This document shows, in pieces, positions 55,443-64,000 of a DNA stretch of 64,000 bases. The stretch lies in the NCBI RefSeq assembly GCF_011764585.1, contig NZ_AP022853.1, positions 2,153,501 through 2,217,500 of the forward strand, read 5' to 3'. Source of the stretch: Sulfurimicrobium lacus (lineage in GTDB: Bacteria; Pseudomonadota; Gammaproteobacteria; Burkholderiales; Sulfuricellaceae). Both the position numbers and the translations under genes were made by a program. The notes beneath the pieces were generated by a model. It had not been told where the DNA came from and made no database searches. It was given only the letters and a program-made list of their open reading frames with translations. The stretch's first letter is position 1. Each line of letters begins with the position of its first letter.

Positions 55443-56639
55443 CTAATTGGCTTTGTTGATGAATTTCTGAATTCTTTGCGCTGCGTCCACGCACTCGGCT
55501 AGCGGCGCGACCAGGGCGATGCGCACGAACCCCTCTCCGGGGTTGATGCTGCGCGCTTCGCGGGCGAGAAAACTGCCCGGCAAAATCGTGACATTATAAT
55601 CCCGGTACAAGCCCAAAGCGAAATCGCGGTCGGACATCGGCGTCCTGGCCCAGAGATAGAATGCCGCGTCCGGTTGCTCGACCGCCAGAACTTCCTGCAG
55701 CATCGGGGTGACGGCGGCGAATTTCTCGCGATACAGGCGCCGGTTTTCCACCACGTGCGCCTCGTCGTTCCATGCTGCCGCGCTGGCGGCCTGTACGGCA
55801 GGGTTCATGGCGCAGCCGTGGTAGGTGCGGTAGAGCAGAAACTTCTCGATGATTTCCGCGTCGCCTGCAACGAAACCGGAGCGCATGCCGGGCACGTTGG
55901 AACGCTTGGACAGGCTGCTGAACATCACCATGCGGCGATAGTCGTGGCGGCCCAGCTGGTGCGCGGCTTCCAGTCCGCCGAGCGGCGGGTTGTCTTCGGC
56001 CGGATAGATTTCGGAATAACATTCGTCTGAAGCGATGACGAAACGGTAGCGATCGGATAGTTCGAACAGGTGCTTCCATTCTGCCAGACCCATCACCTTG
56101 CCGGTGGGATTGCCGGGTGAGCACACGTATACCAGCTGCGTATGCTGCCAGATGCCTTCCGGAACGCGGTCGAACTCCATGCTATAGCCGTTTTCCGGCA
56201 GGGTGTTGAGGTAGTGCGGCGTCGCACCGGCCAACAGGGCGGCACCTTCATAAATCTGGTAAAACGGGTTGGGCGAAATCACTACCGGCTGCGTGCGTGT
56301 CGTGTCGATCACCGCCTGGGCGAAAGCGAACAGCGCCTCGCGGCTGCCGTTGACCGGTAGTATCTGCTTGTTGATGTCGGGTGCCGGTACGTGGTAGCGC
56401 CGCGCCACCCAGTCGGCAATCGACTGGCGCAACGCTTCGCTGCCCTGGGTTGTGGGATAATTCGCCAGTCCAGCCAGATTGGCTGTCAAAGTTTGGGTGA
56501 TAAAAGCAGGCGTGGCGTGCTTGGGTTCACCGATGGAAAGGTTGACGGGGCTGTAGTCTGGATTGGGTGCCGTGCCATGAAACAGCTCGCGCAGCTTCTG
56601 GAAGGGGTAGGAGTGCAGGTGATTGAGATTAGGGTTCAC
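55443..56639 (-). CDS. dapC: N-succinyl-diaminopimelate aminotransferase
   Basis: PLP-dependent class I aminotransferase, 398 residues, that makes N-succinyl-LL-diaminopimelate. It has the substrate/PLP features LSIGEPKH, NGSREALFAF, CSPGNPTGKV, ASDECYSEIY and the Schiff-base lysine in SSLSKRSNVPGMRSG. The order dapC-dapD is the common betaproteobacterial one. GTG at 56639 is the annotated start; it is 88 bp from the divergent EamA frame. Confidence 0.93.
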   Translation of the reverse strand: MNPNLNHLHSYPFQKLRELFHGTAPNPDYSPVNLSIGEPKHATPAFITQTLTANLAGLANYPTTQGSEALRQSIADWVARRYHVPAPDINKQILPVNGSREALFAFAQAVIDTTRTQPVVISPNPFYQIYEGAALLAGATPHYLNTLPENGYSMEFDRVPEGIWQHTQLVYVCSPGNPTGKVMGLAEWKHLFELSDRYRFVIASDECYSEIYPAEDNPPLGGLEAAHQLGRHDYRRMVMFSSLSKRSNVPGMRSGFVAGDAEIIEKFLLYRTYHGCAMNPAVQAASAAAWNDEAHVVENRRLYREKFAAVTPMLQEVLAVEQPDAAFYLWARTPMSDRDFALGLYRDYNVTILPGSFLAREARSINPGEGFVRIALVAPLAECVDAAQRIQKFINKAN

Positions 56640-56736
56640 TTGATGTCTTATATTTAAGATTATGATTTTGAATGAATAGCAAGAAAATTATGCATACATT
56701 CAAAAGCGTAAACTGGAAATTATAGAAGTGTTGAGC

Positions 56737-57624
56737 ATGGTTGCAAAACAGAAAATGCTGGCGGTCTCCGGATTGCTCTCCGGCGCCGTCATCTGGGGGC
56801 TGATCTGGTACCCCTATCGTCTGCTCAGTGAAGTTGGCATTTCCGGCGCACTTTCCAGTCTGGTCACATATCTTGTCGCCGTGGCGCTTGGTGTCGCGCT
56901 TTTTCCCGCAGCCTTTTCCCGGATACGCCACGCCGGCTACCTGGCGCTCCTGATCGGACTCAGTGCGGGCTGGACCAATCTGGCCTACGTATTGGCCGTG
57001 ATTCAGGGCGAGGTGATGCGGGTTCTGCTGCTGTTTTACCTCTCGCCGTTCTGGACCGTTATTTTTGCCCACCTGCTGCTGCGCGAGAAACCAGGCGCTG
57101 CGGGATACGGCGTCATCGCCATGTCCCTGGGCGGCGCGGTTGTGATGTTGTGGCGGCCGGAATTCGGCCTGCCGCTGCCGCAGAACCAGGCCGAGTGGCT
57201 GGCCCTTTCGGCCGGCCTGATGTTCGCTTTGTCCAACGTGCTGGCGCGCAAGGCGCATAATCTGGATATACAGGTCAAGTCGCTCAGCATCTGGATCGGT
57301 GTGGGGCTGCTGTCGCTTTTGCCCATACTGTGGGCACCATCCATGGCCCAGCCGCTTGCAGCCTTGGCCTGGAACGGTTGGCTTTGGCTGCTGTTCATCG
57401 GCGTGGCGATTTTCGGTGTGACATTGGCAGTACAGTTCGGCATTTCCCATACGCCGGCCAACCAGGCGATCGTGATTTTTCTCTTCGAACTGGTTGTGGC
57501 GGCAATTTCATCCTATTTCCTGGCGGGGGAATCCATGAGCTTGCAGGAATGGCTGGGCGGCGCGATGATCGTGGCTGCCAGCCTCTTTTCCGGCAAACTG
57601 GAGCAGCAACATGACGGTAACTAA
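56737..57624 (+). CDS. EamA/DMT-family transporter
   Basis: 295-residue ten-helix permease with two EamA repeats (ISGALSSLVTYLVAVALGVALF, LLFYLSPFWTVIFAHLLLRE in the first; LLFIGVAIFGVTLAVQFGISHT and VIFLFELVVAAISSYFLAGE in the second). This family exports amino acids or other metabolites. ATG 56737 is chosen over GTG 56728; neither has a strong ribosome site. Divergent from dapC and overlapping the VOC gene by 14 bases, so co-transcribed with it. Confidence 0.85.
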   Translation: MVAKQKMLAVSGLLSGAVIWGLIWYPYRLLSEVGISGALSSLVTYLVAVALGVALFPAAFSRIRHAGYLALLIGLSAGWTNLAYVLAVIQGEVMRVLLLFYLSPFWTVIFAHLLLREKPGAAGYGVIAMSLGGAVVMLWRPEFGLPLPQNQAEWLALSAGLMFALSNVLARKAHNLDIQVKSLSIWIGVGLLSLLPILWAPSMAQPLAALAWNGWLWLLFIGVAIFGVTLAVQFGISHTPANQAIVIFLFELVVAAISSYFLAGESMSLQEWLGGAMIVAASLFSGKLEQQHDGN

Positions 57625-57988
57625 GTTTCTCCATGCTTCATTTCTGGTGTCTGACCTCGCTAGTGCGCGTGAGTTTTACGAGGGTGTGCTGGGATTAGCG
57701 CCCAGCTCGCAGCGTCCCGAGATGGCTTTCGAGGGCGTGTGGTATGAAATCGGCGCACAGCAGATTCATCTGCTGGCATTGCCCAACCCCGATCTCGTTA
57801 GCGGACGGCCTGGCCACGGTGGCCGGGACCGCCATATCGCCCTGGCGGTAGACGATATGGAACAAATGAAGCGCACGCTGGACCAGGCGCGGATTCCCTA
57901 CAGCATGAGCCGTTCCGGCCGTCCCGCCTTGTTTTGTCGCGACCCTGACGGCAACGCGGTTGAATTGGTGGCTGCGCCCTCAACATAG
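57611..57988 (+). CDS. VOC-superfamily (glyoxalase/dioxygenase-like) protein
   Basis: 125 residues in two beta-alpha-beta3 modules (FLHASFLVSDLASAREFYEGVLGL and DRHIALAVDDMEQMKRTLDQA). Metal ligands are probably His8 in LHAS, His75 in RHIAL and Glu in GNAVELV. The protein could be a glyoxalase, a fosfomycin-like or a ring-cleavage enzyme; substrate cannot be told. It sits between EamA and AEC transporters, all on the plus strand with overlaps or gaps under 10 bp. Confidence 0.8.
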   Translation: MTVTKFLHASFLVSDLASAREFYEGVLGLAPSSQRPEMAFEGVWYEIGAQQIHLLALPNPDLVSGRPGHGGRDRHIALAVDDMEQMKRTLDQARIPYSMSRSGRPALFCRDPDGNAVELVAAPST

Positions 57989-57995
57989 CCGTTCC

Positions 57996-58901
57996 ATGAA
58001 CAACCTCATTCTCCTCGTGACCTGCTTTGTCGCCGGCATGTTGCTGCGTCGCAGCGGACGCATGTCCGAGCAAGCTCCGGCCACGCTCAACAGTTTTATC
58101 ATCCACATTTCACTGCCTGCCCTGACGCTGCTCTACATCCATGATCTCAAACTGAGCGGCGATGTAGCATTCATCGCGGCCATGGCGTGGATTCATTTCG
58201 GGCTTGCCGCCGGATTTTTCTGGGTGGTCGGGAAATGGCTGAAGCTGCCGCGCCCAACTGTGGGAGCGCTGATGCTGACTGGGGGGCTAGGCAACACTTC
58301 CTTTCTCGGCCTGCCGATGATCGAGGCTTACTACGGCAAGGAAGCCATCGTCACCGGACTGATCGCCGACCAGTTGGGGTCGTTCCTGGTGCTGTCCATC
58401 CTCGGCATCACCGTGGCGGGGCTGTATTCCTCCGGCGCACCGGGTGCCCGCACCATCCTGCGCCGCATAGCGATTTTTCCGCCCTTTGTTGCGCTGATCG
58501 TCGCTGTGTTGCTGATTCCGGTGGTTTATCCCGAATGGTTCACGCTGCTGCTGAAGCGCCTGGGCGACACCCTGGCGCCGCTTGCGCTGCTCTCGGTGGG
58601 ATTCCAGCTCAGGCTCGGCCACCTCGCGGGAAACGGGCGCAACCTAGCGCTCGGCCTGCTGTTCAAGTTACTGCTCGCGCCGCTAGCGATTTTCCTGCTC
58701 TACGTCCCGCTGCTGGGGGCGGGCGGGCAGCATATCCAGGTGACCTTGTTCGAAGCAGCCATGCCGCCCATGATTACCGCCGCCATCGTAGCCACCGAAC
58801 ATGACCTCGATCCCGAACTGGCGACCCTGATGGTGGCGGTGGGGCTGGTCTTGTCGTTTTTTACCCTGGCGGGGTGGTGGTGGGTGATGCGGGCGGTGTG
58901 A
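57996..58901 (+). CDS. AEC-family (auxin efflux carrier) permease
   Basis: 301 residues, about ten helices. Features are MNNLILLVTCFVAGMLLRR at the start, the LMLTGGLGNTSFLGLPMIEAYYG core with the Asn-rich crossing segment, and FEAAMPPMITAAIVATEHDLDP. AEC members move malate, auxin-like or other organic acids. Seven bases separate it from the VOC gene. Its 3' end overlaps the convergent KefB-type gene by 41 bp. Confidence 0.85.
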   Translation: MNNLILLVTCFVAGMLLRRSGRMSEQAPATLNSFIIHISLPALTLLYIHDLKLSGDVAFIAAMAWIHFGLAAGFFWVVGKWLKLPRPTVGALMLTGGLGNTSFLGLPMIEAYYGKEAIVTGLIADQLGSFLVLSILGITVAGLYSSGAPGARTILRRIAIFPPFVALIVAVLLIPVVYPEWFTLLLKRLGDTLAPLALLSVGFQLRLGHLAGNGRNLALGLLFKLLLAPLAIFLLYVPLLGAGGQHIQVTLFEAAMPPMITAAIVATEHDLDPELATLMVAVGLVLSFFTLAGWWWVMRAV

Positions 58902-60633
58902 GCTTTTCCTTGGATACCACCGGTTCTTCGCTGTAAAAATCGCGTAGCGAGGCATAACGTTTCGAGCGCGTTTCCCTCACTCGCGCCATCGCGCGTTCGA
59001 CCGGAATACCCAGTTGGGCCAGCGTCTCGGCGGCGAGCATCAGGCTGCCTTCGAGCACTTCGGGGATGACCTCAGTTGCGCCCGCCAGCTTGAGGTACTT
59101 GGCGACCGAATCATCCGGCGCGCGCACTACCACCGGAATCTCCGGCCGGGTCAGACGGACCTGTCGCACGGCGCGTTCTGCGGAGTGCGCATCGGGATAG
59201 GCGATCACGACGGCGCGAGCGCGTGCGATTCCGGCGGCCTTGAGCACTTCAGGTCGGTCCGCGTTGCCGAACACGACTTTGCCACCTTCAGCTCCGCTAT
59301 GCTGGACATGGCTCGGGTCCAGGTCGATCGCGATAAAGGGAATGCCTTCCGCCGCGAGGAACTCGCCCACGCGTTGCCCGGAGCGTCCGTAACCGCACAG
59401 GATCACGTGCTGGTCGAACTCCATACTGGTGGAGGCAATGTCGTGTATCACCTTGGCCTTGTGCGACCAGTCACCGTGGGCAAGGCGGCTGCTCATGCGC
59501 GAAGCATGGTTGATGAGGAACGGCGCAATGAACATCGACAACAGCATGGCGGTCAGCGTGATCTGAAATACATCGTCGGCGATCAGATGCTGTTCCCGCG
59601 CCAGTCCGATCAGCACCAGCCCGAACTCGCCGGCCTGCGCCAGCTGTGCCGCGGTGCGCAGGGCGACATCCAGGCCGCAGCGGGCTGCCAGCGAAATCGC
59701 CAGCACCACGATCCCCTTGCCGCCCACCAGCAGCAGCACGGCCAGCAGCAGCAGGGGGAAATGGGAAAGCACGTAGCCCAGGTCGAGCATCATGCCCACG
59801 GTGATGAAAAAGAAGCCCAGAAAGATGTCGCGGAAAGGCCGGATGTCGGCCTCGACCTGGTGGCGATAGGCGGTTTCCGAGATCAGCATGCCGCCGACAA
59901 AAGCGCCCAGTGCCATGGAAAGCCCGCTTGACGCGGTGACGAAGGACAGCGTGACCACCACCCAGAGGGCGGTCAGCACGAACAGTTCGGTGGACCGGAT
60001 GTGGGCCACGGTGTCGAACACGCGCCGCATGACGCGCTGCCCGACCCAGATCAGGCTCGCCAGCACCGCCACCGCGATGCCCAGGGCGATGCTCAGCGAG
60101 CGCACTAGGTCGCCCTCCGGTTGCGCCAGTGCCGGGAGCAGGATCAGGCAGGGCACCACCGCCAGGTCCTGAAACAGCAGCACGCCCATGGTCTGCCGCC
60201 CGGAGCGCGAATGCAGCTCGAAGCGCTCGGACAGCATCTTGGCCACGATGGCGGTGGACGACATCGCCACTGCCAGCCCCACCGCAACGCCGGCGCGCCA
60301 GCCCTGCTGATAGCCGAACCAGGTAACCAGCCCGGTGCCGATTGCGGTAAGCAGCAATTGCGCCGCGCCGAAGCCGAATACCAGCGAACGCATGGACTTG
60401 AGCCGCGTCAGGCTGAATTCCAGGCCGATCGAAAACATCAGGAAAACGATGCCGAACTCGGCGGTGAATTCGACCTCCTGCTCATTGGCGACAAAGTCCA
60501 CGCCATACCAGCCCATCGCCGCACCCACCGCGAGGTAGGCCAGCATCGCAGGCAGCCTGAAGCGGCGCGCGATGCCCACCGTCACCATGGCGGCGGTGAG
60601 GAGCAGGACTAGAAAAAGTAACTGGCTGTGCAT
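58861..60633 (-). CDS. KefB/KefC-like cation:proton antiporter (CPA2) with TrkA-N
   Basis: 590 residues: about twelve membrane helices with the CPA2 marks (GLEFSLTRLKS, AVAMSSTAIVAKML, GAFVGGMLISETAYRH), then a cytoplasmic TrkA-N/RCK domain from about 410 (ILCGYGRSGQRVGEFLAAEGI). These proteins exchange K+ or Na+ for protons and are gated by nucleotides or glutathione adducts. No ancillary KefF/KefG-like gene is adjacent. Ends in a Pro/Thr tail. Confidence 0.9.
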   Translation of the reverse strand: MHSQLLFLVLLLTAAMVTVGIARRFRLPAMLAYLAVGAAMGWYGVDFVANEQEVEFTAEFGIVFLMFSIGLEFSLTRLKSMRSLVFGFGAAQLLLTAIGTGLVTWFGYQQGWRAGVAVGLAVAMSSTAIVAKMLSERFELHSRSGRQTMGVLLFQDLAVVPCLILLPALAQPEGDLVRSLSIALGIAVAVLASLIWVGQRVMRRVFDTVAHIRSTELFVLTALWVVVTLSFVTASSGLSMALGAFVGGMLISETAYRHQVEADIRPFRDIFLGFFFITVGMMLDLGYVLSHFPLLLLAVLLLVGGKGIVVLAISLAARCGLDVALRTAAQLAQAGEFGLVLIGLAREQHLIADDVFQITLTAMLLSMFIAPFLINHASRMSSRLAHGDWSHKAKVIHDIASTSMEFDQHVILCGYGRSGQRVGEFLAAEGIPFIAIDLDPSHVQHSGAEGGKVVFGNADRPEVLKAAGIARARAVVIAYPDAHSAERAVRQVRLTRPEIPVVVRAPDDSVAKYLKLAGATEVIPEVLEGSLMLAAETLAQLGIPVERAMARVRETRSKRYASLRDFYSEEPVVSKEKLTPPASPTTTPPG

Positions 60634-60745
60634 GGTGTGATGGCAGGTTTTCTTAACCCGCGCTTATGAGGATTGTTCGCGGTTTCTGAATCTGTCGAGC
60701 ACCGGCAGGCGGCGCTAGGTTTCCTCGTCCGGCATCTTCGGGGTG

Positions 60746-61135
60746 TCATGTCGCAAGAGCTATATTGTTTGCCCATTTCAGAACCGATTCCATGATCTCC
60801 TCGGCTTCATCGCGGCTCAAGGTTTCGATCTCGGAATCGTCATAGCGAAACACAACCGCATAGGGGTTGAGCGCATCCAGTTGGTCCAAAGTCGCTGGTG
60901 GGAAAACGTCGTGATCGGAGAGTAATTGCGCCAGTTCGGCAAGCTCGTGCGTGCGGCGAAAAGGAACCCCCTGCACCGTCAGCACCGCCTTGAGTGCTTT
61001 TTCCACAGCCTGCTGGGCGTGAAAACAGGCAACCGGCAGGCGGATGTGAGGCGCATTCTTGAGCACCAGAAACGCGTCCCGATCGCCCTGCGCGATGCGC
61101 AAGAGGCGCCATGCCTCCTCAAGCGCGGGCGTCAT
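60746..61135 (-). CDS. HEPN-domain protein
   Basis: 129 residues, all helical. The HEPN segment RLPVACFHAQQAVEKALKAVL has Arg and His seven residues apart (Rx6H), the putative RNase residues. It overlaps the upstream MNT-type nucleotidyltransferase gene by 17 bases. In MNT/HEPN pairs the HEPN protein is the toxin, and in characterised cases the MNT partner neutralises it by adding AMP to a Tyr near the active site. Confidence 0.88.
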   Translation of the reverse strand: MTPALEEAWRLLRIAQGDRDAFLVLKNAPHIRLPVACFHAQQAVEKALKAVLTVQGVPFRRTHELAELAQLLSDHDVFPPATLDQLDALNPYAVVFRYDDSEIETLSRDEAEEIMESVLKWANNIALAT

Positions 61136-61439
61136 ACAGCGTCTTGCCCTCGCGTAGCGCCCAGTAAATCACGGTACCCGGCACTTGTCCGCGCCGGGCC
61201 ACTTCTTCCTCGGAATACACCAGCACATCCACCCCGGTTCCCACGCGACCGATGGCGCGGCGCAGCCGCACCATCTCGGCGCCGCGGTTCTCTACTCGTG
61301 GCTCCACCACCAGCAGGTCGATATCGGAATCCTCCCCGGCCTCGCCCCGTGCGTAGGAGCCAAACAGGATGACCCGAGTGGGGTGCGCGAGCGCGACCAG
61401 TTTTTGCACGGCGGCCTGGATAAGGTCATGGGTAAGCAT
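61119..61439 (-). CDS. MNT-type minimal nucleotidyltransferase
   Basis: 106 residues. The polymerase-beta motif GSYARGEAGEDSDIDLLVVE gives the G-S and D-x-D metal residues, and a later VDVLVYSEEEV strand carries the third acidic residue. The gene is coupled to the HEPN toxin gene downstream. This is probably the antitoxin half of the pair. Confidence 0.9.
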   Translation of the reverse strand: MLTHDLIQAAVQKLVALAHPTRVILFGSYARGEAGEDSDIDLLVVEPRVENRGAEMVRLRRAIGRVGTGVDVLVYSEEEVARRGQVPGTVIYWALREGKTLYDARA

Positions 61440-61442
61440 GAT

Positions 61443-61751
61443 TTATTGTTTCACACCCACCGGCGAATGGATAGCGCCCCGTTCCCGATTGAGCGCCAGC
61501 AGACGGCGCAGAATTTCCTCGTCTGGCATTTCCGGCGTGTAATCCTCCCAGCCATAGGCAGCGGCCACGGCCTGGTCCAGCTCGCGGTGGGCGTTGGCGA
61601 GCCAGGCGGGGCGGGCGTTGTAGAGGTTGGTCAGGGTGCGCTTTTTCAGCTCCGCCTCGTGGCCAGGCTTGGGCGTAGGGCGCAGAGGAAAGGCGGAACG
61701 TTCCTTGAGCTGCGAGGCTTTCCATTTTTGAGCGAATTGGTGGGGAGTCAT
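61443..61751 (-). pseudogene. Internally deleted DNA methyltransferase relic (MmeI/type IIG-like)
   Basis: 102 residues. The first 20 (MTPHQFAQKWKASQLKERSA) resemble the N-terminus of large class I SAM-dependent DNA methyltransferases of the MmeI/YeeA type (MTPxxFxxKWxxSxxKERSA). The rest (LKKRTLTNLYNARPAWLANA and the following Trp-Gly stretch) resembles their extreme C-terminus. The roughly 800-900 residues between, with the SAM and NPPY motifs, are missing, so the protein cannot methylate. The junction is in frame. The gene overlaps its neighbour on the left (61751 against 61748) and ends 3 bp before the MNT gene start. It may be only a scar, or a small protein re-used. Confidence 0.65.
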
Positions 61752-63604
61752 GCTTCTTTGTTTTCTCCAGCGAAGCGATAGGCGTTCTTGCCCGCTTTCT
61801 TGACAGCATACATGGCGTTGTCGGCCTGATTAAGAAGCTCCTCGGCATTGCTGCCGTGTTGCGGGTAAAGCACGATGCCGAGCGAGGCACCGATGCGGCA
61901 TTCGTGGCCGAGCAGGTGATAGGGGGCCGCCAGGGTGGCGAGAATTTTTTCCGCTACGCTGGCGGCATCCTGGGGACCGCGGATGGCGCGCAAAATGATG
62001 GTAAATTCGTCGCCGCCCATGCGTGCCACGGTGTCCGATTCGCGCACGCATTCCAGCAGGTGTTCGGCGACGGCCTTGAGCAGGGCGTCGCCGGTGTCGT
62101 GGCCGAAAGTGTCGTTGACCGCCTTGAACCCGTCCAGGTCGACGAACATCAGCGCGAACTGTCCCTGGCTGCGCTTGGTCTGGGCAATGGCCTGGCTCAG
62201 GCGGTCGAAGAACAGCGCGCGGTTGGGCAGCCCGGTGAGGGCGTCGTAATGCGCCATCGACTCCAGTTTTTCTTCCAGCAGCTTGCGTTCGTTGATGTCC
62301 TGCACGATGGCGATGATGGCGCGGATGTAGCCGCCTTCGTCTTTCACCGGGGTCATGGAAAGGTGTCCCCAGAACACCCGGCCACCACTGCGTACGAAGC
62401 GCCGGTCGCTTTCGTAGTGGGGGATTTCGCCGCTGGCGAGGGCGACGAACAGCTGTTGCGTCTCCGCCACGTCATCGTCGTGGGAGATGTCGCGGTAGCT
62501 GAGTACTGCGGCTTCTTCGCGCGAGTAGCCCAGCATGCCGAGCCAGAAATCGTTGACCTTGATGAAGCGGCCCCACAGGTCGACCAGCGCGATGCCGCCA
62601 CCGGCGCTGTTGAAGATGGCTTCCAGCTCGGCATGGCCGAGGGCGACTTCTTCTTCCAGCAGCTTGCGGGCAGTGATGTCGTGCGAGATGGCGATGAATT
62701 TTTCCGCATGACCGTCATGGTCGAGAACCGGGGTGATCGTCATCACCAGGGTGATGGAACTGCCGTCCTTGCGTCGATTGATGATTTCACCCTGCCACGT
62801 TTCGCCCTTGAGAATGGTTGTCCACAGGTTTTCGTAAAAGGCCGTGTCCTGAAACCCGCTCTTCAGCAGCGAAGGCTTCTTGCCGATCGCCTCTTCCGGC
62901 GCATAGCCGGTGCTGGCGCAAAAAGCCGGGTTGACGTACTCGATGACGCCGTTGCGGTCGGTGACGTGCATTGCCTCTCCAGCCGAATGCATGGCTGCCG
63001 TGCGCCATTCGATCTGTTTGCGCAGCGCAAAAATCCGGCGTAGCAGGCTGTCCGTATAACTGCTGAGGAAAAGGGCGATTGCGATGGCGGGGATGGCGAG
63101 CAGGTTGAATTTCACCAGGTCGAGCCCGGCGTAGCCGCCGAACAGCGCCACCAGCAGGTTGGGGGAGATCAGCAGCAGCAGGTTGCCGATCAGGTTGGCG
63201 CGCCAGGAAAAAATGCTGGCCATCAGGGGCGGCACGAAAAACCACAGCAGCAGGCCGGCGCCGCCCAGGGCAAGCCCGTCCGTCAGTCGCGCCAGGGCGG
63301 ACAGAAACAGCGTCTGCGTTGCCAGCAGAAGCATGTAGAACAGGTAGGGCAGGGCACGCCGCGATAACCCGGCGAGCAGGGCGATGGGAAAGATGGCCAG
63401 CATTACGCCCATGAGCAGGTGTAGCCCCACGACGTTCGGCGCGTGTGCCTTGTCGATGCGCCAGTCCCAGACCCACAGCCCCCACAGCAGAAGTACGGCG
63501 GCGACACCGAGCGCGGCGCTGAAGCCGTGTAGGTCTTCGAATTTCAGGCGCGTGTAGGCGTCAGTCGCTTGGGGAATTCGCTTGCTTCGAAACCGGGCTG
63601 ACAT
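61748..63604 (-). CDS. Membrane PAS-PAS-GGDEF diguanylate cyclase
   Basis: 618 residues: six membrane helices in the first 190 (a MASE-like sensor, for example LLLWGLWVWDWRI, LLMGVMLAIFPIALLAG, FNLLAIPAIAIALFLSS), two PAS/PAC units (about 200-320 and 325-445) and a GGDEF domain with an intact RMGGDEF and RESD inhibitory site. No EAL. It should make c-di-GMP with product feedback. Its stop overlaps the ATG of the methyltransferase relic (ATGA), and a PilZ-like gene is ten bases upstream, a plausible effector. Confidence 0.9.
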   Translation of the reverse strand: MSARFRSKRIPQATDAYTRLKFEDLHGFSAALGVAAVLLLWGLWVWDWRIDKAHAPNVVGLHLLMGVMLAIFPIALLAGLSRRALPYLFYMLLLATQTLFLSALARLTDGLALGGAGLLLWFFVPPLMASIFSWRANLIGNLLLLISPNLLVALFGGYAGLDLVKFNLLAIPAIAIALFLSSYTDSLLRRIFALRKQIEWRTAAMHSAGEAMHVTDRNGVIEYVNPAFCASTGYAPEEAIGKKPSLLKSGFQDTAFYENLWTTILKGETWQGEIINRRKDGSSITLVMTITPVLDHDGHAEKFIAISHDITARKLLEEEVALGHAELEAIFNSAGGGIALVDLWGRFIKVNDFWLGMLGYSREEAAVLSYRDISHDDDVAETQQLFVALASGEIPHYESDRRFVRSGGRVFWGHLSMTPVKDEGGYIRAIIAIVQDINERKLLEEKLESMAHYDALTGLPNRALFFDRLSQAIAQTKRSQGQFALMFVDLDGFKAVNDTFGHDTGDALLKAVAEHLLECVRESDTVARMGGDEFTIILRAIRGPQDAASVAEKILATLAAPYHLLGHECRIGASLGIVLYPQHGSNAEELLNQADNAMYAVKKAGKNAYRFAGENKEA

Positions 63605-63614
63605 GAATTGCAGG

Positions 63615-63983
63615 TTAACTATCGTGCTGGCGCGAATGGCTTTGCTGGATGCTGCGGCGATGGAAGCGGAAAAGGGTGCGTTCCAGCCATTCTTCCATGT
63701 CTTCGCTCAAATCGGCGAAATTCGCCTTTACCCTGCTGATGCCATTGGCCTCAAGTTCCACCCCTGTCACCGTGGCGGGAAGCATCAGAGCCTGGGGCAA
63801 TTTCGGGCTGATGTGGAGTGAGACCAGCACCATTTGCTGTACGGCCGGGACGCTTTCAGCAAACCACTCCAGCGACTTGGCGCGGAGAAAAACGTGGTGC
63901 AAAGGCGGAAGTTCGGCCTGCTGGCGCGCGAGTTGCGTCATCAGGCTGAGCGCCAGGTCCAGCTTGGCTTCCAGCCTTTCCAT
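63615..63983 (-). CDS. PilZ-like protein, probably cut by the window edge
   Basis: 122 visible residues: a helical start (MERLEAKLDLALSLMTQLARQQ), then a beta-rich part with LPQALMLPATVTGVELEANGISRVKANF and a basic end RFHRRSIQQSHSRQHD. The plan is that of PilZ-type c-di-GMP-binding proteins, but no canonical RxxxR and D/NxSxxG pair is seen, so the ligand site is uncertain. The frame is open past the ATG to the window edge, so a longer N-terminus is likely. It leads into the cyclase gene with ten bases between. Confidence 0.5.
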   Translation of the reverse strand: MERLEAKLDLALSLMTQLARQQAELPPLHHVFLRAKSLEWFAESVPAVQQMVLVSLHISPKLPQALMLPATVTGVELEANGISRVKANFADLSEDMEEWLERTLFRFHRRSIQQSHSRQHDS

Positions 63984-64000
63984 GGCTTTCCCGCTGGCGG

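Overview
The window looks like a chromosome segment of a betaproteobacterium, most likely from the Nitrosomonadales. The basis is high GC, the succinylase-type lysine genes (dapC, dapD, dapE) with prmB, gammaproteobacterial/betaproteobacterial-style small stress proteins, a HiPIP, a LamB-type porin and many c-di-GMP enzymes. No rRNA, tRNA, CRISPR array, prophage or intact transposase was seen. The taxonomic placement is inference from gene content only.

Region 1 (1-29 kb) is an envelope and stress island. It holds the end of a CDP-alcohol phosphatidyltransferase, a CFA-synthase-like methyltransferase, cbpA-cbpM, several small secreted or membrane proteins, a HiPIP, a VIT1-type metal transporter, an MtfA-like peptidase, a giant cyclic beta-1,2-glucan synthase, two AI-2E family exporters, a BON lipoprotein, a ClsC-like cardiolipin synthase, an OmpA-family protein, a glycine-zipper lipoprotein, a collagen-like lipoprotein, a yqjD-yqjE-yqjK set and two Crp/Fnr regulators. 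One regulator is broken at a run of ten G. Eleven copies of one 16-bp palindrome (GT-N-CG-N4-CG-N-AC invariant in all) lie in the intergenic spaces of this region and nowhere else that I noticed. It has the spacing of a CRP/FNR site but a different half-site, so a shared local regulon is proposed.

Region 2 (29-41 kb) is a polyamine and membrane module: a Tat-lipoprotein FAD amine-oxidase-like enzyme, a membrane-anchored spermidine-synthase-like aminopropyltransferase, DUF350, a 45-residue membrane peptide, a double zinc-ribbon DUF4178 protein, an SPFH-SHOCT protein and a divergent speD. It is bracketed by two GGDEF-EAL proteins, one of which has lost EAL catalytic residues.

Region 3 (41-57 kb) holds prmB, dapE, a Spx/ArsC-like protein, dapD and dapC on the minus strand. 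A plus-strand four-gene signalling cassette (LamB-like porin, periplasmic binding protein, hybrid histidine kinase, REC-REC-GGDEF-EAL-REC regulator) is wedged among them, together with an N-acetylglutaminylglutamine-type amidotransferase and a YefM/YoeB toxin-antitoxin pair. A ten-codon fragment of the ArsC-like gene beside the amidotransferase marks an old rearrangement.

Region 4 (57-64 kb) has three small plus-strand genes (EamA, VOC, AEC), a KefB-type antiporter, an MNT/HEPN pair, a gutted DNA methyltransferase relic, a PAS-PAS-GGDEF cyclase and a PilZ-like protein at the edge. Dispersed inverted repeats of three families sit between operons.
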